A DNA stretch of 64,000 nucleotides from Pseudomonas brenneri (GCF_007858285.1 NZ_VFIL01000018.1:1-64000); one strand, 5' to 3'; numbered from the stretch's first letter, positions 44,355 through 53,889 are shown. Notes: generated by a model from the sequence alone, not told the origin. Program-made: numbers and translations.

Positions 44355-45152
44355 ATGAATATCTACAGCTCTCGCCCTGTTGTCCTCTGTCTCTCCGGCC
44401 ATGATCCCAGTGGTGGCGCCGGCTTGCAGGCAGATATCGAAGCCCTGCTCGCCCAAGGCTGTCATGCGGCTCCGGCCGTGACCGCGCTGACCGTGCAGAA
44501 CACCGTGAATGTCAGCGATTTCCGCGTACTCGACCGCGAGTGGGTGCTGGCCCAGGCCAATGCCGTGCTTGGCGACTCCGAAGTTGCAGCGGTCAAGTTG
44601 GGCATGCTCGGTTCCACCGTCATGGTCGACACCGTGGTCGAACTGCTCCAGCAGCACCCGCATCTGCCGGTAGTCTGCGACCCGGTGCTGCGCGCCGGTG
44701 GCGGTGGCAGCCTGGGCAAGGACGAGGTCGGCTATGCCATGCGCGAGCGGCTGTTGCCCTTGTCGCTGATTGCCACGCCCAACCTGCCTGAAGCGCGCAT
44801 CCTCGCCGAACTGCCCGAAGGCACGGCGGACCAGTGCGCCGAGAAACTGCTGCCATTCATCAAGCACCTGTTGATCACCGGCGGCCACGGCGACGAGCAT
44901 GAGGTGCACAATCGCCTGTACAGCCGCGACGGCACCCGCCGCACCTTCACCTGCCAGCGCCTGCCCGGCAGCTATCATGGCTCCGGTTGCACCCTGGCCA
45001 GCGCCCTCGCCGGCCGCCTGGCCCAGGGCGAAGGCCTGGCCAGCGCCGTGGAGTCGGCACTCAATTACACCTGGCGCACCCTGCGGGACGCCGAACAATT
45101 GGGCCAGGGGCAGTTTGTGCCGCGTCGCCTGCCACTGGATTTCTGTTCGTAA
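44355..45152 (+). CDS. thiD: Hydroxymethylpyrimidine/phosphomethylpyrimidine kinase
   Basis: A 265-residue kinase of the ribokinase fold that phosphorylates HMP and HMP-P for thiamin synthesis. The substrate motif LSGHDPSGGAGLQADIEALL is at 13-32 and the anion-hole/ATP region at PGSYHGSGCTLASALAG, with the catalytic Asp before it replaced by Gly-Ser-Gly-Cys as usual. The ATG at 44355 gives the standard N-terminus. It is followed by thiE with 18 bases between. Confidence 0.93.
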   Translation: MNIYSSRPVVLCLSGHDPSGGAGLQADIEALLAQGCHAAPAVTALTVQNTVNVSDFRVLDREWVLAQANAVLGDSEVAAVKLGMLGSTVMVDTVVELLQQHPHLPVVCDPVLRAGGGGSLGKDEVGYAMRERLLPLSLIATPNLPEARILAELPEGTADQCAEKLLPFIKHLLITGGHGDEHEVHNRLYSRDGTRRTFTCQRLPGSYHGSGCTLASALAGRLAQGEGLASAVESALNYTWRTLRDAEQLGQGQFVPRRLPLDFCS

Positions 45153-45170
45153 TATCAAGGGGCCTGCTCG

Positions 45171-45794
45171 ATGAAACTACGTGGCCTGTATGCCATTACC
45201 GACAGCCAACTATTGGCCGGTAAGTTCCTGTCCTACGTCGAGGCCGCGCTGGAAGGCGGCGTGACGTTGCTGCAGTACCGCGATAAAAGCAGCGACGAGG
45301 CCCGGCGCCTGCGCGAAGCCGAAGCCCTGCGTGAACTGTGCTCGCGCTACAAGACCCAGTTGATCATCAATGACGATGCCGAACTGGCCGCGCGCCTGGG
45401 CGTCGGCGTCCACCTCGGCCAGACCGACGGCCCGCTGACCCCGGCCCGTGCGTTGCTGGGGCGCCATGCAATCATCGGTTCCACCTGCCATAGCCAGATC
45501 GAACTGGCCGAACAGGCCGCGCGCGAAGGCGCCAGCTATGTCGCCTTTGGCCGTTTCTTCAATTCCAGCACCAAACCCGGCGCCCCGGCAGCCACCCTCG
45601 AAATGCTCGCCCAGGCCCGCGCCCGCTTGCAGGTGCCGATCTGCGTGATCGGCGGCATCTCCCTGGAAAATGCCGCGCCCCTGGTCGAGCACGGCGCCGA
45701 CCTGCTGGCCGTGGTCCACGGCCTGTTCGGTGCCGACAGCCCCCAGGAAGTGACGCGCCGCGCCCGCGCCTTCAACGAACTCCTTAAATCCTGA
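45171..45794 (+). CDS. thiE: Thiamine-phosphate synthase
   Basis: A 207-residue TIM-barrel enzyme that joins HMP-PP and thiazole phosphate to thiamin phosphate. Signatures: LRGLYAITDSQLL (3-15), LQYRDKS (with Lys/Arg for pyrophosphate), INDD, GVHLGQTDGPL, VAFGRFFNSSTKPGA (binding loop) and VIGGISLENA. It is the second gene of the thiD-thiE-hemL operon; 17 bases separate it from hemL. Confidence 0.95.
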   Translation: MKLRGLYAITDSQLLAGKFLSYVEAALEGGVTLLQYRDKSSDEARRLREAEALRELCSRYKTQLIINDDAELAARLGVGVHLGQTDGPLTPARALLGRHAIIGSTCHSQIELAEQAAREGASYVAFGRFFNSSTKPGAPAATLEMLAQARARLQVPICVIGGISLENAAPLVEHGADLLAVVHGLFGADSPQEVTRRARAFNELLKS

Positions 45795-45811
45795 ATTCAG
45801 AGAGCCTGCCC

Positions 45812-47095
45812 ATGTCTCGTTCCGAAACCCTGTTTGCCAATGCCCAGAAACACATCCCCGGCGGTGTGAACTCCCCCGTGCGTGCGTTCAAGAGCGTTGG
45901 CGGCACCCCGCTGTTCTTCAAGCACGCCGAAGGCGCCTACGTCACCGACGAAGATGACAAGCGCTATGTGGACTACGTGGGTTCCTGGGGCCCGATGATT
46001 CTCGGCCACAGCCACCCCGACGTGCTGGACGCGGTGCGCAAGCAACTGGAGCATGGCCTGTCCTACGGCGCGCCAACCGCCATGGAAACCGAAATGGCGG
46101 ACCTGGTGTGCTCGATCGTGCCGTCGATGGAGATGGTGCGCATGGTCAGCTCCGGCACCGAGGCGACCATGAGCGCGATCCGCCTGGCCCGTGGCTTCAC
46201 TGGCCGCGACAGCATCATCAAGTTCGAAGGCTGCTACCACGGCCACTCCGACAGCCTGCTGGTCAAGGCCGGTTCGGGCCTGTTGACCCAGGGCGTACCG
46301 AGCTCGGCAGGCGTGCCGGCGGCATTCGCCAAGCACACCCTGACGCTGCCGTTCAATGACATCGCTGCCGTCGAAACAATGCTCAGCGAAGTCGGCCAGG
46401 ACGTGGCGTGCATCATCGTCGAGCCGGTCGCCGGCAACATGAACTGCGTGCCACCGGCGCCGGGTTTCCTCGAAGGCCTGCGCGAGCAGTGCGACAAACA
46501 CGGCGTGGTATTGATTTTCGACGAAGTGATGACCGGTTTCCGTGTTGCCCTCGGCGGCGCCCAGGCTTACTACGGCGTCACGCCGGACCTGAGCACCTTC
46601 GGCAAGATCATCGGCGGCGGCATGCCGGTGGGCTGCTTCGGCGGCAAGCGCGAAATCATGCAGCACATCGCGCCACTGGGCCCGGTCTACCAGGCCGGCA
46701 CCTTGTCCGGCAACCCATTGGCCATGGCCGCCGGCCTGACTACCCTGCGCCTGATCAGCCGCCCGGACTTCCATGCCGAGTTGACCGACTACACCACGCG
46801 CCTGCTGGACGGCCTGCAACAACGCGCCGATGCGGCGGGCATCCCGTTCGTCACGACCCAGGCCGGTGGCATGTTCGGCCTGTATTTCAGTGGCGCCGAC
46901 GACATCGTGACCTTTGACGATGTGATGGGCAGCGATGCCAACCTGTTCAAGCGCTTCTTCCACCTGATGCTCGAAGGCGGTGTGTACCTGGCACCGAGTG
47001 CCTTTGAAGCCGGCTTCACCTCCATCGCCCATGGCGAAGCCGAGCTGAAACTGACCCTGGATGCTGCCGAGCGTGCCTTCGCCGCACTGAAGTAA
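45812..47095 (+). CDS. hemL: Glutamate-1-semialdehyde 2,1-aminomutase
   Basis: A 427-residue PLP enzyme that makes 5-aminolevulinate, the tetrapyrrole precursor. The PLP lysine is Lys265 in STFGKIIGGGMPVG; the aldehyde-gating and cofactor contacts SSGTEATMSAIRLAR and EGCYHGHSD are intact. Length is normal. It is last in thiD-thiE-hemL, and a hairpin at 47108-47132 follows, with a short T-run, as terminator. Confidence 0.96.
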   Translation: MSRSETLFANAQKHIPGGVNSPVRAFKSVGGTPLFFKHAEGAYVTDEDDKRYVDYVGSWGPMILGHSHPDVLDAVRKQLEHGLSYGAPTAMETEMADLVCSIVPSMEMVRMVSSGTEATMSAIRLARGFTGRDSIIKFEGCYHGHSDSLLVKAGSGLLTQGVPSSAGVPAAFAKHTLTLPFNDIAAVETMLSEVGQDVACIIVEPVAGNMNCVPPAPGFLEGLREQCDKHGVVLIFDEVMTGFRVALGGAQAYYGVTPDLSTFGKIIGGGMPVGCFGGKREIMQHIAPLGPVYQAGTLSGNPLAMAAGLTTLRLISRPDFHAELTDYTTRLLDGLQQRADAAGIPFVTTQAGGMFGLYFSGADDIVTFDDVMGSDANLFKRFFHLMLEGGVYLAPSAFEAGFTSIAHGEAELKLTLDAAERAFAALK

Positions 47096-47107
47096 GCCAG
47101 CCAAAAC

Positions 47108-47132
47108 CTGACGTCGCCCCTGGCGGCGTCAG
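47108..47132 (+). terminator. Terminator of the thiD-thiE-hemL operon
   Basis: CTGACGTCGCC (47108-47118) and GGCGGCGTCAG (47122-47132) form an 11-bp stem with one wobble pair, followed by ATTT. It is 13 bases after the hemL stop. Confidence 0.7.
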
Positions 47133-47231
47133 ATTTGCTACCTTGCTTACAGAAATTTCCTTCTTTTTTCGAGAAATCACCTGCAATCCGGCAGATAACT
47201 TGCCCACGCAGCAGAAAAACGAGTAAAGACT

Positions 47232-47261
47232 TTGTAAGCAGAGGCCTGCTTATTTCATAAT
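47232..47261 (+). promoter_or_regulatory. Candidate sigma-70 promoter of the Sel1-repeat gene
   Basis: -35 TTGTAA (47232-47237) and -10 CATAAT (47256-47261), spacing 18, give a good match to the vegetative consensus about 60 bases before the ATG. Confidence 0.5.
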
Positions 47262-47320
47262 GCGCGCTTATTGGATCCCCACGTGGTTCCACGCGCCCCG
47301 TCAGAGGTAAGTCGATTCCC

Positions 47321-47875
47321 ATGAAACGCACCGGCCGCACCCTGGTTCTGGGCTGCCTGTTGCTCCTTCAACCGCTGCTTGCGCATGCACAAGCGGGCGG
47401 CAACTCGTTGTTGATCCCAGCGATGGGTCGTTGCACCCTCAATACTCAGCCAGAAAGCCAGGCCGAGGCCCTGAGCGCCTGCCAGACCCTGGCCGATGGC
47501 GGGGATGCGCAGGCGCAATACGAGTTGGGCGAATTCTTCTATGACGACAAGAATCCCTCCCGTGACCTCAATAAAGCCCTGAGCTTTTTCGAGAAAGCCT
47601 CGTTGCAGGGGCATGCGCAAGCCCAATTCAAGCTGGGCAGCATGTTCTTTCATGGTGAAGGTGTGCCGGCCAATAACGTGCAGGCGTATATCGTGCTGAA
47701 GATGGCGGCGGTCAATGGCGCCGAAGATGCGCTCGACACCGCCGATGAAGTGGCCGAGCACATGCAGCGTGATGAGTTGGAAGTGGCGACCCAGGTGCTG
47801 GGGCAGATTTTCCGCAATTATCTGCTGGAGTTGCAGAGTGCGGATGGGCGTTCGCCTTTCTCGCCGCTGCCCTGA
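47321..47875 (+). CDS. Secreted Sel1-repeat (TPR-like) protein
   Basis: A 184-residue periplasmic protein. The signal peptide ends near LLAHA (about 23). Sel1 repeats follow: GGDAQAQYELGEFFYDD, then ALSFFEKASLQGHAQAQFKL and FHGEGVPANNVQAYIVLKMA, which give a superhelix for protein contacts. The C-terminus is helical (DTADEVAEHMQRDE). The function is unknown; Sel1 proteins often scaffold envelope or secretion complexes. A good promoter lies upstream and a REPIN downstream. Confidence 0.87.
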   Translation: MKRTGRTLVLGCLLLLQPLLAHAQAGGNSLLIPAMGRCTLNTQPESQAEALSACQTLADGGDAQAQYELGEFFYDDKNPSRDLNKALSFFEKASLQGHAQAQFKLGSMFFHGEGVPANNVQAYIVLKMAAVNGAEDALDTADEVAEHMQRDELEVATQVLGQIFRNYLLELQSADGRSPFSPLP

Positions 47876-47898
47876 CATTATCTAAACCCTTCTGACGC

Positions 47899-47972
47899 CA
47901 TCGCAGGCAAGCCAGCTCCCACATTTGAATGTGTTCACAAATCAAAATGTGGGAGCTGGCTTGCCTGCGATG
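47899..47972. repeat. REPIN-like inverted pair (GTGGGAGCTGGCTTGCCTGC type)
   Basis: CATCGCAGGCAAGCCAGCTC and its complement lie at the two ends, with a short 13-base centre. The arms match over about 30 bases. It lies between the convergent Sel1-repeat and DUF1820 genes. Confidence 0.9.
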
Positions 47973-47994
47973 GGCGCGACGCGGTCTAAAAAGC

Positions 47995-48321
47995 TTACTT
48001 CTCAGGCATCGGCATCGGAAACGGCATGACATTGCTCATGCCCCGCGCTTCGCTGATCTTCGGCGTGCCCAGGCGCTCGACTTCATCGATGCGCACAATC
48101 GAATGCATCGGCACAAAACTGCGCACCACGCCTTCGAACTGGGCCTTGAGCTTTTCCTCGCCCGGATCGACGACCAGCTGCGTGCGCTCGCCAAAGACGA
48201 ACTCTTCCACTTCCAGGAAGCCCCACAGATCACTTTGATAGATCTGCTTGGCGTACATTTCGAACACCTGGCCCTGGTTAAGGAAAATCACCTTGTAGAT
48301 TGGAGCTTCACGTTTGGTCAT
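47995..48321 (-). CDS. DUF1820 family protein
   Basis: A 108-residue protein starting MTKREAPIYKVIFLNQGQ, the DUF1820 signature, with EMYAKQIYQSDLWGFLEVEEF and VVDPGEEKLKAQFEGV. Typical length; soluble. It is conserved across Pseudomonas next to miaB, with no known role. The earlier frame to 48402 is an artefact; ATG 48319-48321 is used. It diverges from miaB across about 130 bases. Confidence 0.88.
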   Translation of the reverse strand: MTKREAPIYKVIFLNQGQVFEMYAKQIYQSDLWGFLEVEEFVFGERTQLVVDPGEEKLKAQFEGVVRSFVPMHSIVRIDEVERLGTPKISEARGMSNVMPFPMPMPEK

Positions 48322-48415
48322 GGGGGGCGGGCAGCACATCGGCGGATATAAATGAGGGCGCGAACTATAGCATGGCACCCGATGCACAGTGCTAGGAACC
48401 AATGGGCATGCCCCC

Positions 48416-48421
48416 TATAAT
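48416..48421 (+). promoter_or_regulatory. -10 element of the miaB promoter
   Basis: TATAAT at 48416-48421, 33 bases before the miaB start, is a perfect -10. No good -35 is seen at the expected distance. Confidence 0.45.
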
Positions 48422-48453
48422 GCGCGGTTCTTTACCACCAGTTGACGATTCCC

Positions 48454-49782
48454 ATGGCCAAGAAGCTTTACATCGAAACCCACGGTTGCCAGATGAACGA
48501 GTACGACAGCTCGCGCATGGTCGATCTGCTGGGTGAACATCAGGCCCTGGAAGTCACGGCGCGCGCCGAAGATGCCGACGTGATCCTGCTCAATACCTGC
48601 TCGATCCGCGAACGGGCCCAGGACCGGGTCTACTCGCAGCTGGGTCGCTGGCGTGAATTGAAACTGGCCAACCCGGACATGGTAATCGCCGTTGGCGGTT
48701 GTGTGGCCAGCCAGGAAGGCGCGGCCATTCGCGACCGCGCACCTTATGTCGACGTGGTCTTTGGCCCGCAGACCCTGCATCGCCTGCCGGAGATGATCGA
48801 CGCTGCGCGCATCACCAAGTTGCCGCAGGTGGACGTCTCGTTCCCGGAAATAGAAAAATTCGACCATTTGCCCGAGCCACGCATCGATGGCCCGAGCGCC
48901 TACGTGTCGGTAATGGAAGGTTGCAGCAAGTACTGCACCTTCTGCGTGGTGCCTTATACCCGTGGCGAAGAAGTCAGTCGGCCGTTCGACGATGTGCTGT
49001 CAGAAATCATCCACCTGGCTGAAAACGGCGTGCGTGAAGTGACCCTGCTGGGGCAGAACGTCAACGGCTATCGTGGCCAGACCCACGACGGGCGCCTGGC
49101 GGACCTGGCCGAGCTGATTCGCGTGGTCGCGGCGGTGGACGGTATCGAGCGCATCCGCTACACCACCTCGCACCCGCTGGAATTCTCCGACAGCCTGATC
49201 CAGGCCCACGCCGAAGTGCCGGAGCTGGTCAAACACCTGCACTTGCCGGTGCAATCGGGCTCGGACCGTATCCTGTCGGCAATGAAGCGCAACCACACGG
49301 CCCTGGAGTACAAGTCCAAGCTGCGCAAACTGCGCGCCGCCGTGCCGGGTATCTGCATCAGTTCGGACTTTATTGTCGGCTTCCCTGGCGAGACCGAAAA
49401 AGACTTCGAGCAGACCATGAAGCTGATTGAAGACGTCGGGTTCGATTTCTCCTACTCCTTCGTCTACAGCCAGCGCCCCGGCACACCAGCCGCGGACCTC
49501 GCGGACGAAACCCCGGAGGCGTTGAAAAAAGAGCGTCTGAACGCACTGCAACATCGCCTCAACCAGCAGGGTTTCGAGATCAGCCGACAAATGGTCGGTT
49601 CAACCCAGCGCATCCTGGTTACCGATTACTCGAAGAAAGACCCGGGCGAATTGCAGGGACGGACCGAGAACAACCGGATCGTCAACTTCCGCTGCGATAA
49701 CCCGACGCTGATCGGCCAGTTTGCCGACGTGCACATCGACGCGGCGCAACCGCACTCGCTGCGCGGTTCGCTGATCAACTGA
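48454..49782 (+). CDS. miaB: tRNA-2-methylthio-N6-dimethylallyladenosine synthase MiaB
   Basis: A 442-residue radical-SAM methylthiotransferase that modifies A37 of tRNAs reading U-starting codons. N-terminal cluster cysteines are Cys12, Cys49 and Cys83; the radical-SAM triad is Cys157, Cys161 and Cys164 in EGCSKYCTFC. The C-terminal TRAM domain (about 380-440) binds RNA. ATG 48454 is the natural start (MAKKLYIETHGC); a TTG 12 bases before is rejected. It heads the block miaB, phoH-like, ybeY, corC and lnt. Confidence 0.96.
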   Translation: MAKKLYIETHGCQMNEYDSSRMVDLLGEHQALEVTARAEDADVILLNTCSIRERAQDRVYSQLGRWRELKLANPDMVIAVGGCVASQEGAAIRDRAPYVDVVFGPQTLHRLPEMIDAARITKLPQVDVSFPEIEKFDHLPEPRIDGPSAYVSVMEGCSKYCTFCVVPYTRGEEVSRPFDDVLSEIIHLAENGVREVTLLGQNVNGYRGQTHDGRLADLAELIRVVAAVDGIERIRYTTSHPLEFSDSLIQAHAEVPELVKHLHLPVQSGSDRILSAMKRNHTALEYKSKLRKLRAAVPGICISSDFIVGFPGETEKDFEQTMKLIEDVGFDFSYSFVYSQRPGTPAADLADETPEALKKERLNALQHRLNQQGFEISRQMVGSTQRILVTDYSKKDPGELQGRTENNRIVNFRCDNPTLIGQFADVHIDAAQPHSLRGSLIN

Positions 49783-49813
49783 CGGGACAGATCCGGGGAC
49801 AAATGTAGATCAA

Positions 49814-49904
49814 ATGTGGGAGCTGGCTTGCCTGCGATAGCGATGTAACAGGCAGTATCTCTTTTGAATGGGCCGACCCTATCGCAGGCAAGCCAGCTCC
49901 CACA
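49814..49904. repeat. REPIN-like inverted pair (GTGGGAGCTGGCTTGCCTGCGA type)
   Basis: ATGTGGGAGCTGGCTTGCCT faces AGGCAAGCCAGCTCCCAC across a 45-base centre. It sits in the gap after miaB, before the PhoH-like gene. Confidence 0.88.
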
Positions 49905-50019
49905 GGGGTTCTTCATTGTTATCGAGAGTGGAGCCAGTCCATTTAAGTGCTTTCGCACACTGGCGGCTGGCGTTATCCTCTATTTCACCTAAACAGCCAA
50001 AGGGCGGCTAAAAGCAACC

Positions 50020-51024
50020 TTGAACGCACCCATAGCAGAACCCCATCGTTTTCTCCTTGAGCCGTTTGAGGCTCGCCGTTTCGCCAACTTGTGCGGACAG
50101 TTCGACGAGCACCTGCGCCTGATCGAACAACGCCTGAGCATCGAGATCCGCAACCGCGGCAATCAGTTCGAGCTCATTGGTGAACCCCAGCACACTACGT
50201 CTGCAGAAAACCTGCTGCGCCGCCTCTACCGTGAAACCAAGGGTAGCGAGCTGTCGCCGGAAACCGTGCACCTGTACCTGCAGGAATCCGCCGTAGAAGA
50301 CCTGGCCAATAACCCGGTGGCCGAAGCCAGCGTGGCGCTGCGCACCAAAAAAGGCATGATTCGCCCACGCGGCTTGAATCAGCAGCGCTATGTCAAAGAG
50401 ATCCTCGGCAACGACATCAACTTCGGCATCGGCCCGGCCGGTACCGGCAAGACTTACCTGGCCGTCGCCTGTGCGGTTGACGCCCTGGAGCGCGAACAGG
50501 TGCGACGCATCCTGTTGGTGCGCCCGGCGGTCGAAGCCGGCGAGAAACTGGGCTTTCTGCCCGGCGATCTGGCCCAGAAGATCGACCCCTACCTGCGCCC
50601 GCTCTACGATGCGTTGTATGAAATGCTCGGCTTCGAATACGTCGCCAAGCTGATCGAACGCCAGGTGATCGAGATCGCCCCGCTGGCCTATATGCGCGGT
50701 CGGACCCTGAACAACAGCTTTATCATCCTCGACGAAAGCCAGAACACCACGGTCGAGCAGATGAAGATGTTCCTGACCCGGATCGGCTTCGGCTCCACGG
50801 CAGTGATCACCGGGGATATCACCCAGGTCGACCTGCCCAAGGGCACCAAATCGGGCCTGGGCCAGGTGATCGAAGTCCTCAAGGACGTGCCGGGGATCAG
50901 CTTTACCCACTTCATGCCCAAGGATGTGGTGCGTCACCCGCTGGTCCAGCGCATTGTCGAGGCCTACGAGCGCTTCGAACACCGCGATGACGGCCTGTCC
51001 AAGGACAATCGCCGCGATGCTTGA
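50020..51024 (+). CDS. ybeZ: PhoH-like ATPase YbeZ
   Basis: A 334-residue PhoH-family ATPase that acts with YbeY in ribosome maturation. Walker A GPAGTGKT is at 138-145 and Walker B LDESQNTT follows; the N-terminal KH-like region binds RNA. The start is TTG at 50020-50022 giving MNAPIAEPHRFLLEPFE; a good SD is not present close by (AAGGGCGG lies 12-19 bases upstream), but no ATG fits the family N-terminus. It overlaps ybeY by eight bases. Confidence 0.9.
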   Translation: MNAPIAEPHRFLLEPFEARRFANLCGQFDEHLRLIEQRLSIEIRNRGNQFELIGEPQHTTSAENLLRRLYRETKGSELSPETVHLYLQESAVEDLANNPVAEASVALRTKKGMIRPRGLNQQRYVKEILGNDINFGIGPAGTGKTYLAVACAVDALEREQVRRILLVRPAVEAGEKLGFLPGDLAQKIDPYLRPLYDALYEMLGFEYVAKLIERQVIEIAPLAYMRGRTLNNSFIILDESQNTTVEQMKMFLTRIGFGSTAVITGDITQVDLPKGTKSGLGQVIEVLKDVPGISFTHFMPKDVVRHPLVQRIVEAYERFEHRDDGLSKDNRRDA

Positions 51025-51475
51025 GCTTGACCTGCAACTGGCCACCCAAGCGCCAGCCCCCAGCGAAGAACAGTTTCGCCAATGGTGCACACTGGCCCTG
51101 CGCCAGCGCACCGCTGACTCGGAACTTACCATTCGTCTGGTGGACGAGCCTGAAGGCCGCGAGCTGAATCACACCTGGCGCCAGAAAGACTACGCGACCA
51201 ACGTACTGTCATTTCCCGCCGACGTACCGGATGAACTACTGGATATCCCGCTGCTGGGTGACCTGGTGATCTGCGTCGCGGTGGTAGAGCGCGAGGCGAA
51301 GGAACAAGGCAAGGCTCTTGAGGCCCACTGGGCCCACTTGGTCATGCACGGCTGCTTGCATCTGTTGGGTTACGACCATATAGATGATGAAGAAGCCGAA
51401 GAAATGGAAGCACTGGAACGAACGTTGCTTGCAGAGTTGGGGCATCCTGACCCCTATGCAGACGACGAACACTAA
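51017..51475 (+). CDS. ybeY: rRNA maturation RNase YbeY
   Basis: A 152-residue zinc metalloprotein. The ligand motif HGCLHLLGYDH carries His111, His115 and His121, and the strand LVICVAVV precedes it. It processes the 3' end of 16S rRNA and assists ribosome quality control. Its ATG at 51017 lies inside the end of ybeZ (8-base overlap), so translation is coupled, and corC follows after 42 bases. Confidence 0.95.
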   Translation: MLELDLQLATQAPAPSEEQFRQWCTLALRQRTADSELTIRLVDEPEGRELNHTWRQKDYATNVLSFPADVPDELLDIPLLGDLVICVAVVEREAKEQGKALEAHWAHLVMHGCLHLLGYDHIDDEEAEEMEALERTLLAELGHPDPYADDEH

Positions 51476-51517
51476 TCGACACTCAACTGAAACAATCAAG
51501 GATTTAGAGTAATCGCT

Positions 51518-52357
51518 ATGAGCGAAGACCGATCGAGCAACGGGCAAAAGTCATGGCTGGGCAAACTGACCCAGGCTTTTGCCCACGAGCCGAAAAACCG
51601 CAAGGAGCTGCTGGAGCTTCTGCGCGAGGCCCATCAGAACAAGTTGCTGGACAGCGAAGCGCTGGCCATCGTCGAAGGCGCCATCCAGGTGGCTGACCTG
51701 CAAGTGCGTGACATCATGGTCCCGCGCTCGCAGATGATCAGCATCAAGGCGACCCAGACCCCACGGGAATTTCTCCCGGCCGTGATCGACTCGGCGCACT
51801 CGCGCTACCCGGTGATCGGCGAAAACCATGACGAAGTCATGGGTGTCCTGCTGGCCAAGGACTTGCTGCCGCTGATCCTCAAGGAGAACGGCGACAGCTT
51901 CAACATCAAGGACCTGCTGCGTCCTGCCACTTTCGTGCCTGAATCCAAGCGCCTGAATGTGCTGCTGCGCGAGTTTCGCGCCAACCACAATCACATGGCC
52001 ATCGTCATTGACGAATACGGCGGCGTTGCCGGCCTGGTAACTATCGAAGACGTGCTCGAACAGATCGTCGGCGATATCGAAGACGAACACGACGTCGAAG
52101 AAGACAGCTACATCAAGCCACTGCCCAGCGGTGACTTCCTGATCAAGGCGCTGACGCCGATCGAGAACTTCAACGAGTTCTTCGACAGCGAATTCTCCGA
52201 CGATGAGTTCGACACCGTGGGCGGCCTGGTGATGAGTGCGTTTGGCCATCTGCCCAAGCGTAACGAAACCACCGAGATCGGCGCCTATCGCTTCCGCATC
52301 CTGAATGCCGACAGCCGCCGCATCCACCTGATCCGCCTGACACCTATTGCCCGCTAA
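51518..52357 (+). CDS. corC: CorC/HlyC-family transporter-associated CBS protein
   Basis: A 279-residue soluble protein: a paired CBS (Bateman) module at about 65-190 (VPRSQMISIKATQTPREFL, then YPVIGEN..EVMGVLLAKD and the second CBS), and the C-terminal CorC_HlyC domain (about 200-275). It is involved in Mg2+/Co2+ efflux with CorA/CorB-type partners or in membrane-adjacent regulation. It is followed by lnt with 8 bases between. Confidence 0.93.
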   Translation: MSEDRSSNGQKSWLGKLTQAFAHEPKNRKELLELLREAHQNKLLDSEALAIVEGAIQVADLQVRDIMVPRSQMISIKATQTPREFLPAVIDSAHSRYPVIGENHDEVMGVLLAKDLLPLILKENGDSFNIKDLLRPATFVPESKRLNVLLREFRANHNHMAIVIDEYGGVAGLVTIEDVLEQIVGDIEDEHDVEEDSYIKPLPSGDFLIKALTPIENFNEFFDSEFSDDEFDTVGGLVMSAFGHLPKRNETTEIGAYRFRILNADSRRIHLIRLTPIAR

Positions 52358-52365
52358 GGACTGAT

Positions 52366-53889
52366 ATGCGCCGTCTCACCGCACCCGGCTGGCCCGGTAA
52401 CCTGCTGGCCGTGGTGGCCGGTGCTATCACCACCCTGGCGCTGGCGCCATTCGATATCTGGCCGCTGGCACTGGTGGCGGTCGGGGTGTTCTATGCCGGG
52501 ATGCGCCAACTGACCCCGCGCCAGGCCTTCGGGCGTGGCTGGTGTTTCGGGTTTGGCCTGTTTGGCGCGGGCACCAGTTGGATTTACTACAGCATCCATC
52601 ACTTCGGCGGGGCTTCGGTGCTGCTGGCCGGGCTGCTGATGCTGGCGTTCACCGCGGCGATTGCCCTGTTCTTTGCCCTGCCTGCCTGGCTCTGGGCCCG
52701 CTGGATCCGCCGTAACGAAGCGCCGCTGGCCGACGCCTTGGCGTTTGCTGCACTGTGGGTGGGCCAGGAAGCGTTTCGCGGCTGGTTCCTCACCGGTTTC
52801 CCCTGGCTGTACTCCGGTTACAGCCAACTCGACGGGCCGCTGGCCGGGCTCGCGCCGCTGGGCGGGGTGTGGCTGATTTCCTTTGCCCTGGCCCTGAGCG
52901 CTGCGCTGATTGTTAACCTGCCGCGACTGCTGGCAGCCAGGCGCAACGTGTTTGTCGGCACCGGCCTGGTACTGCTGGTCGCACCGTGGGCCATTGGCCT
53001 GGCGCTCAAGCACCACGCCTGGACCAGCCCCGCAGGTGAACCGCTAACCGTCGCGGCGATCCAGGGCAATGTCGAGCAGAGCATGAAATGGGACCCAGCG
53101 CAGCTCAACGAGCAACTGGCGCTGTACCGCGACATGAGCTTTGCCTCCAAGCGCGTGGACCTGCTGATCTGGCCGGAAACCGCCGTGCCAGTGCTCAAGG
53201 AGTCCGTCGAGGGTTATCTGGGGATGATGGGCAAGTTCGCCGCCGACCGGAACGGCGCAATGATCACCGGTGTGCCGATTCGCCAGGAGGTACGCCATGA
53301 AAAGCGCTACTTCAATGGCATCACCGTGGTCGGCCAGGGTGATGGCACCTATTTGAAGCAGAAGCTGGTGCCCTTTGGCGAGTATGTGCCGCTGCAGGAT
53401 GTGCTGCGCGGACTGATTGCGTTCTTCGACCTGCCGATGTCGGACTTTGCCCGTGGCCCCGAAGACCAGGCTCTGCTGCAAGCCAAGGGCTATCAGATCG
53501 CCCCGTATATCTGCTACGAAGTGGTCTACCCGGAGTTCGCTGCAGACCTCGCCGCCCGCAGCGACTTGCTGCTGACCATCAGCAATGACACCTGGTTCGG
53601 CACCTCCATCGGCCCCTTGCAGCACCTGCAAATGGCCCAGATGCGTGCCCTGGAGGCCGGCCGCTGGATGATCCGCGCCACCAACAACGGCGTGACCGGC
53701 CTGATCAACCCGTTTGGGCAGATCACCGAGCAGATCCCGCAGTTCGAGCGCGGCATTCTCTACGGGGAAGTGGTGCCGATGCACAACCTGACGCCGTACC
53801 TGCAATGGCGTTCGTGGCCGCTGATCATCCTGTGCCTGGGGCTGTTTGGCTGGGCACTGCTGGCCGGGCGCATGGCCAAGACTGTCTGA
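52366..53889 (+). CDS. lnt: Apolipoprotein N-acyltransferase
   Basis: A 507-residue inner-membrane enzyme that N-acylates the lipidated Cys of lipoproteins. About six or seven N-terminal helices are followed by a nitrilase-like periplasmic domain with triad Glu271 (WPETAVP), Lys333 (KQKLVPFGEY) and Cys383 (YICYEVVYP). Family length. Several lipoprotein genes in this window (lptE, mltB-type and others) are its substrates. It is last in the miaB-lnt block and precedes a REP hairpin. Confidence 0.96.
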   Translation: MRRLTAPGWPGNLLAVVAGAITTLALAPFDIWPLALVAVGVFYAGMRQLTPRQAFGRGWCFGFGLFGAGTSWIYYSIHHFGGASVLLAGLLMLAFTAAIALFFALPAWLWARWIRRNEAPLADALAFAALWVGQEAFRGWFLTGFPWLYSGYSQLDGPLAGLAPLGGVWLISFALALSAALIVNLPRLLAARRNVFVGTGLVLLVAPWAIGLALKHHAWTSPAGEPLTVAAIQGNVEQSMKWDPAQLNEQLALYRDMSFASKRVDLLIWPETAVPVLKESVEGYLGMMGKFAADRNGAMITGVPIRQEVRHEKRYFNGITVVGQGDGTYLKQKLVPFGEYVPLQDVLRGLIAFFDLPMSDFARGPEDQALLQAKGYQIAPYICYEVVYPEFAADLAARSDLLLTISNDTWFGTSIGPLQHLQMAQMRALEAGRWMIRATNNGVTGLINPFGQITEQIPQFERGILYGEVVPMHNLTPYLQWRSWPLIILCLGLFGWALLAGRMAKTV